Shown: in pieces, positions 14,712 to 16,218 of the stretch
Layout: each line of letters opens with the position of its first letter
Position numbering within the stretch: the first letter of the stretch is position 1
Origin: an uncultured Eudoraea sp.
GTDB lineage: Bacteria; Bacteroidota; Bacteroidia; Flavobacteriales; Flavobacteriaceae
Direction: 5' to 3'
Length of the DNA: 16,218 nucleotides
Assembly: GCA_905479615.1 (NCBI GenBank)
Contig: CAJQNH010000016.1
Coordinates: forward strand, 1-16,218
Position numbers and translations under genes: made by a program
The notes under the pieces: model-generated
Databases searched by the model: none
What the model was told of the DNA's origin: nothing
What the model saw: the letters and a program-made list of their open reading frames with translations, nothing else

Positions 14712-15407
14712 ATGATACAAATCCAGAATTTAAAAAAGAGTTTTAGAACCGAAGAAGTAGAAACCCTTGCTTTGAACAATGTAAACATTAATGTAGAAGA
14801 AGGTGAATTTGTGGCAATTATGGGACCTTCAGGTTGCGGAAAATCCACCTTACTGAATATTGTAGGCATGTTAGACAACCCAACGGAAGGCAGGTATCAG
14901 TTTGCCGGCCACGAAGTTGCCGGCCTAAAAGAAAGACAACGTACACAATTGCGCAAAGGCAACCTGGGATTTGTATTTCAGAGCTTTAACCTTATTGATG
15001 AATTAACGGTTTTTGAGAATGTGGAGTTACCCCTTATTTATCTTAAGATGAGTAAAAGTGAACGGCGCGAAAAGGTTATGGCAGTGTTGGAACGAATGAA
15101 AATTGCCCATAGGGCAAAACATTTTCCACAACAATTATCGGGCGGGCAACAACAAAGGGTAGCAATTTCAAGAGCAGTTGTAACTAATCCAAAACTTATT
15201 TTGGCCGATGAACCAACAGGTAATCTCGACTCCAAGAATGGCCTGGAAGTAATGAACCTCCTTACAGAACTCAATCAGGAAGGTACTACCATTGTTATGG
15301 TAACGCATTCAGACCATGATTCCCACTTTGCACATCGCATCGTAAATCTTTTTGATGGTCAGATTGTTACTGAAAGTAAGAACAGGGCCGTTGGCGCCTT
15401 GATATAG
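14712..15407 (+). CDS. ABC transporter ATPase, LolD/MacB type
   Basis: A 231-residue nucleotide-binding subunit counted from the ATG at 14712. The frame is open to a TTG at 14694, but the ATG gives the usual start, MIQIQNLKKSF. Walker A is GPSGCGKST (38-46), the Q-loop Q90 (FVFQSFNL), the signature LSGGQQQRV (142-150), Walker B LILADEPTG with D166/E167, and the H-loop H199 (VTHSDHD). Strong resemblance to LolD/MacB/FtsE-like ATPases (NLGFVFQSFNLIDELTVFEN) predicts mechanotransmission-type pumping in which ATP use in the cytoplasm drives periplasmic conformational changes. It should pair with the permease encoded 46 bp downstream and power the adaptor-TolC assembly. All catalytic motifs are intact. 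Confidence 0.95.
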   Translation: MIQIQNLKKSFRTEEVETLALNNVNINVEEGEFVAIMGPSGCGKSTLLNIVGMLDNPTEGRYQFAGHEVAGLKERQRTQLRKGNLGFVFQSFNLIDELTVFENVELPLIYLKMSKSERREKVMAVLERMKIAHRAKHFPQQLSGGQQQRVAISRAVVTNPKLILADEPTGNLDSKNGLEVMNLLTELNQEGTTIVMVTHSDHDSHFAHRIVNLFDGQIVTESKNRAVGALI

Positions 15408-15453
15408 TTTTATTCCTTTTTGCCCGAGTTTATTCATCAATTAATCACAAATC

Positions 15454-16218
15454 ATGTTAAAGAATTATTTTAAGATTGCCTGGAGAAATCTTCACAAGAA
15501 TAAAGCTTATTCCGCAATTAATATAGGCGGACTTGCTCTGGGTATGGCGGTAACACTAATTATTGCCCTTTGGGTAGTTGATGAGCTTACTTACAATAAC
15601 TATTTTAAAAACCATGCCCAGATTGCCCAGGTATTTCAGTCGCAGACTCTTAACGGAAATACCGATACTGGACCATGGATTCCCAGACCACTGGAAATGG
15701 CTATACGCGAAGGCCATATGGATAATTTCAGGCATATTGTTATGTCATCCTGGAATAATTCTCAATATCTGAAATACAAGGAGACCAGTATTTCCAGAAC
15801 AGGCAGTTTCATGCAGGAAGCTGCACCCCAAATGCTAAATTTAAAAATCTTAAAAGGAGAAAAGGCCGGGTTACGGGAGATTAACTCAATAATGCTCTCG
15901 GCTTCAACCGCCAATGCACTCTTCGGTTCTGAAGATCCAATAGGTAAAGTTGTAGAAGTTAATAGCGAATATGACATGATGGTTTCCGGTGTCTATGAGG
16001 ATATTCCTTTTAATAATTCGTTTAATGATTTAGAATTTATTGCCCCTTGGAAACATTATATAACTACTTCTGAATGGATAAAAAATTCATTTGATAATTG
16101 GAACAATAACTCATTTCAGCTTTTTGTACAAATCGCGGATAATATCAGCATGGATAGGGTAACTGCAACCATAAAGAATATAAAAAAGGATATTTCAGCT
16201 AATTCAGAAGAATTCAAC
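15454..16218 (+). CDS. MacB/FtsX-family ABC permease (5' part, runs off the window)
   Basis: From the ATG at 15454 the frame stays open to the last base, giving 255 residues of a longer protein. It starts MLKNYFKIAWRNLHKNKAYS, the usual opening of Bacteroidota MacB-like permeases, followed by a first membrane helix at about 20-45 (INIGGLALGMAVTLIIALWV). A periplasmic MacB_PCD-type domain follows, with ASTANALFGSEDPIGKVVEV and VSGVYEDIPFNNSF as typical motifs. The C-terminal membrane helices lie beyond the window. The family couples the ATPase to the periplasmic adaptor and exports peptides, macrolides, lipids or lipoproteins; which applies here cannot be told. The 46-bp gap after the ATPase gene fits co-transcription. 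Confidence 0.93.
   Translation, partial: MLKNYFKIAWRNLHKNKAYSAINIGGLALGMAVTLIIALWVVDELTYNNYFKNHAQIAQVFQSQTLNGNTDTGPWIPRPLEMAIREGHMDNFRHIVMSSWNNSQYLKYKETSISRTGSFMQEAAPQMLNLKILKGEKAGLREINSIMLSASTANALFGSEDPIGKVVEVNSEYDMMVSGVYEDIPFNNSFNDLEFIAPWKHYITTSEWIKNSFDNWNNNSFQLFVQIADNISMDRVTATIKNIKKDISANSEEFN

Noticed and set aside
1..16218. tRNA, rRNA, CRISPR, insertion sequence or phage signatures
   Set aside because: No repeat-spacer array, transposase, integrase, terminal inverted repeat or RNA-gene signature was seen by eye.

Overview
The window looks like a chromosomal segment of a low-GC Bacteroidota bacterium, most likely a flavobacterium. Pointers are the AT-rich intergenic DNA, the near absence of Shine-Dalgarno sites, Bacteroidota-type -7 boxes (TAnnTTTG), several lipoproteins with SPII signals, and typically flavobacterial protein styles: a TPR-TM-cyclase, an NtrC-type regulator with an NtrY-like kinase, and a TolC/HlyD/MacB export operon. 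No rRNA, tRNA, insertion sequence, phage gene or CRISPR array is visible.

Layout. (1) Positions 1-5135, + strand: the last 24 codons of an unknown gene and its strong terminator (95-126); a 331-bp leader rich in inverted repeats; a PAS-domain protein overlapping an MBL-fold hydrolase by ATGA; a small lipoprotein and, 12 bp on, a TPR adenylate cyclase with a probably periplasmic sensor region; then an orphan lipoprotein. (2) Positions 5241-11736, - strand: a conserved but uncharacterised lipoprotein and, upstream of it, an outer-membrane barrel protein of the type often mislabelled 'neuromedin U'; an MltF-type lytic transglycosylase; and a two-component pair (kinase and NtrC-like regulator, TGATG overlap). 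(3) Positions 11940 to the end, + strand, divergent from the two-component pair: TolC-like outer-membrane factor, HlyD-like adaptor, LolD/MacB-type ATPase, and a MacB/FtsX-type permease cut by the window edge.

How the genes may work together. The two-component genes and the exporter genes are divergent, and the 203-bp gap between them holds a -24-like TTGGCAC element, inverted repeats and Bacteroidota promoter boxes. A sigma-54-activated tripartite ABC exporter controlled by an adjacent envelope-sensing kinase is therefore the simplest model. The left part has the makings of a nucleotide second-messenger module: a class III cyclase with all catalytic residues and an ATP-type specificity pair, a secreted lipoprotein just upstream of it, and a PAS plus MBL-hydrolase pair upstream of that. 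The link between the hydrolase and the cyclase is inference from proximity only. Nothing here is clearly a new defence or mobile system. The most interesting points are the cyclase neighbourhood, the structured leader at 218-341, and the intergenic control region at 11737-11939.
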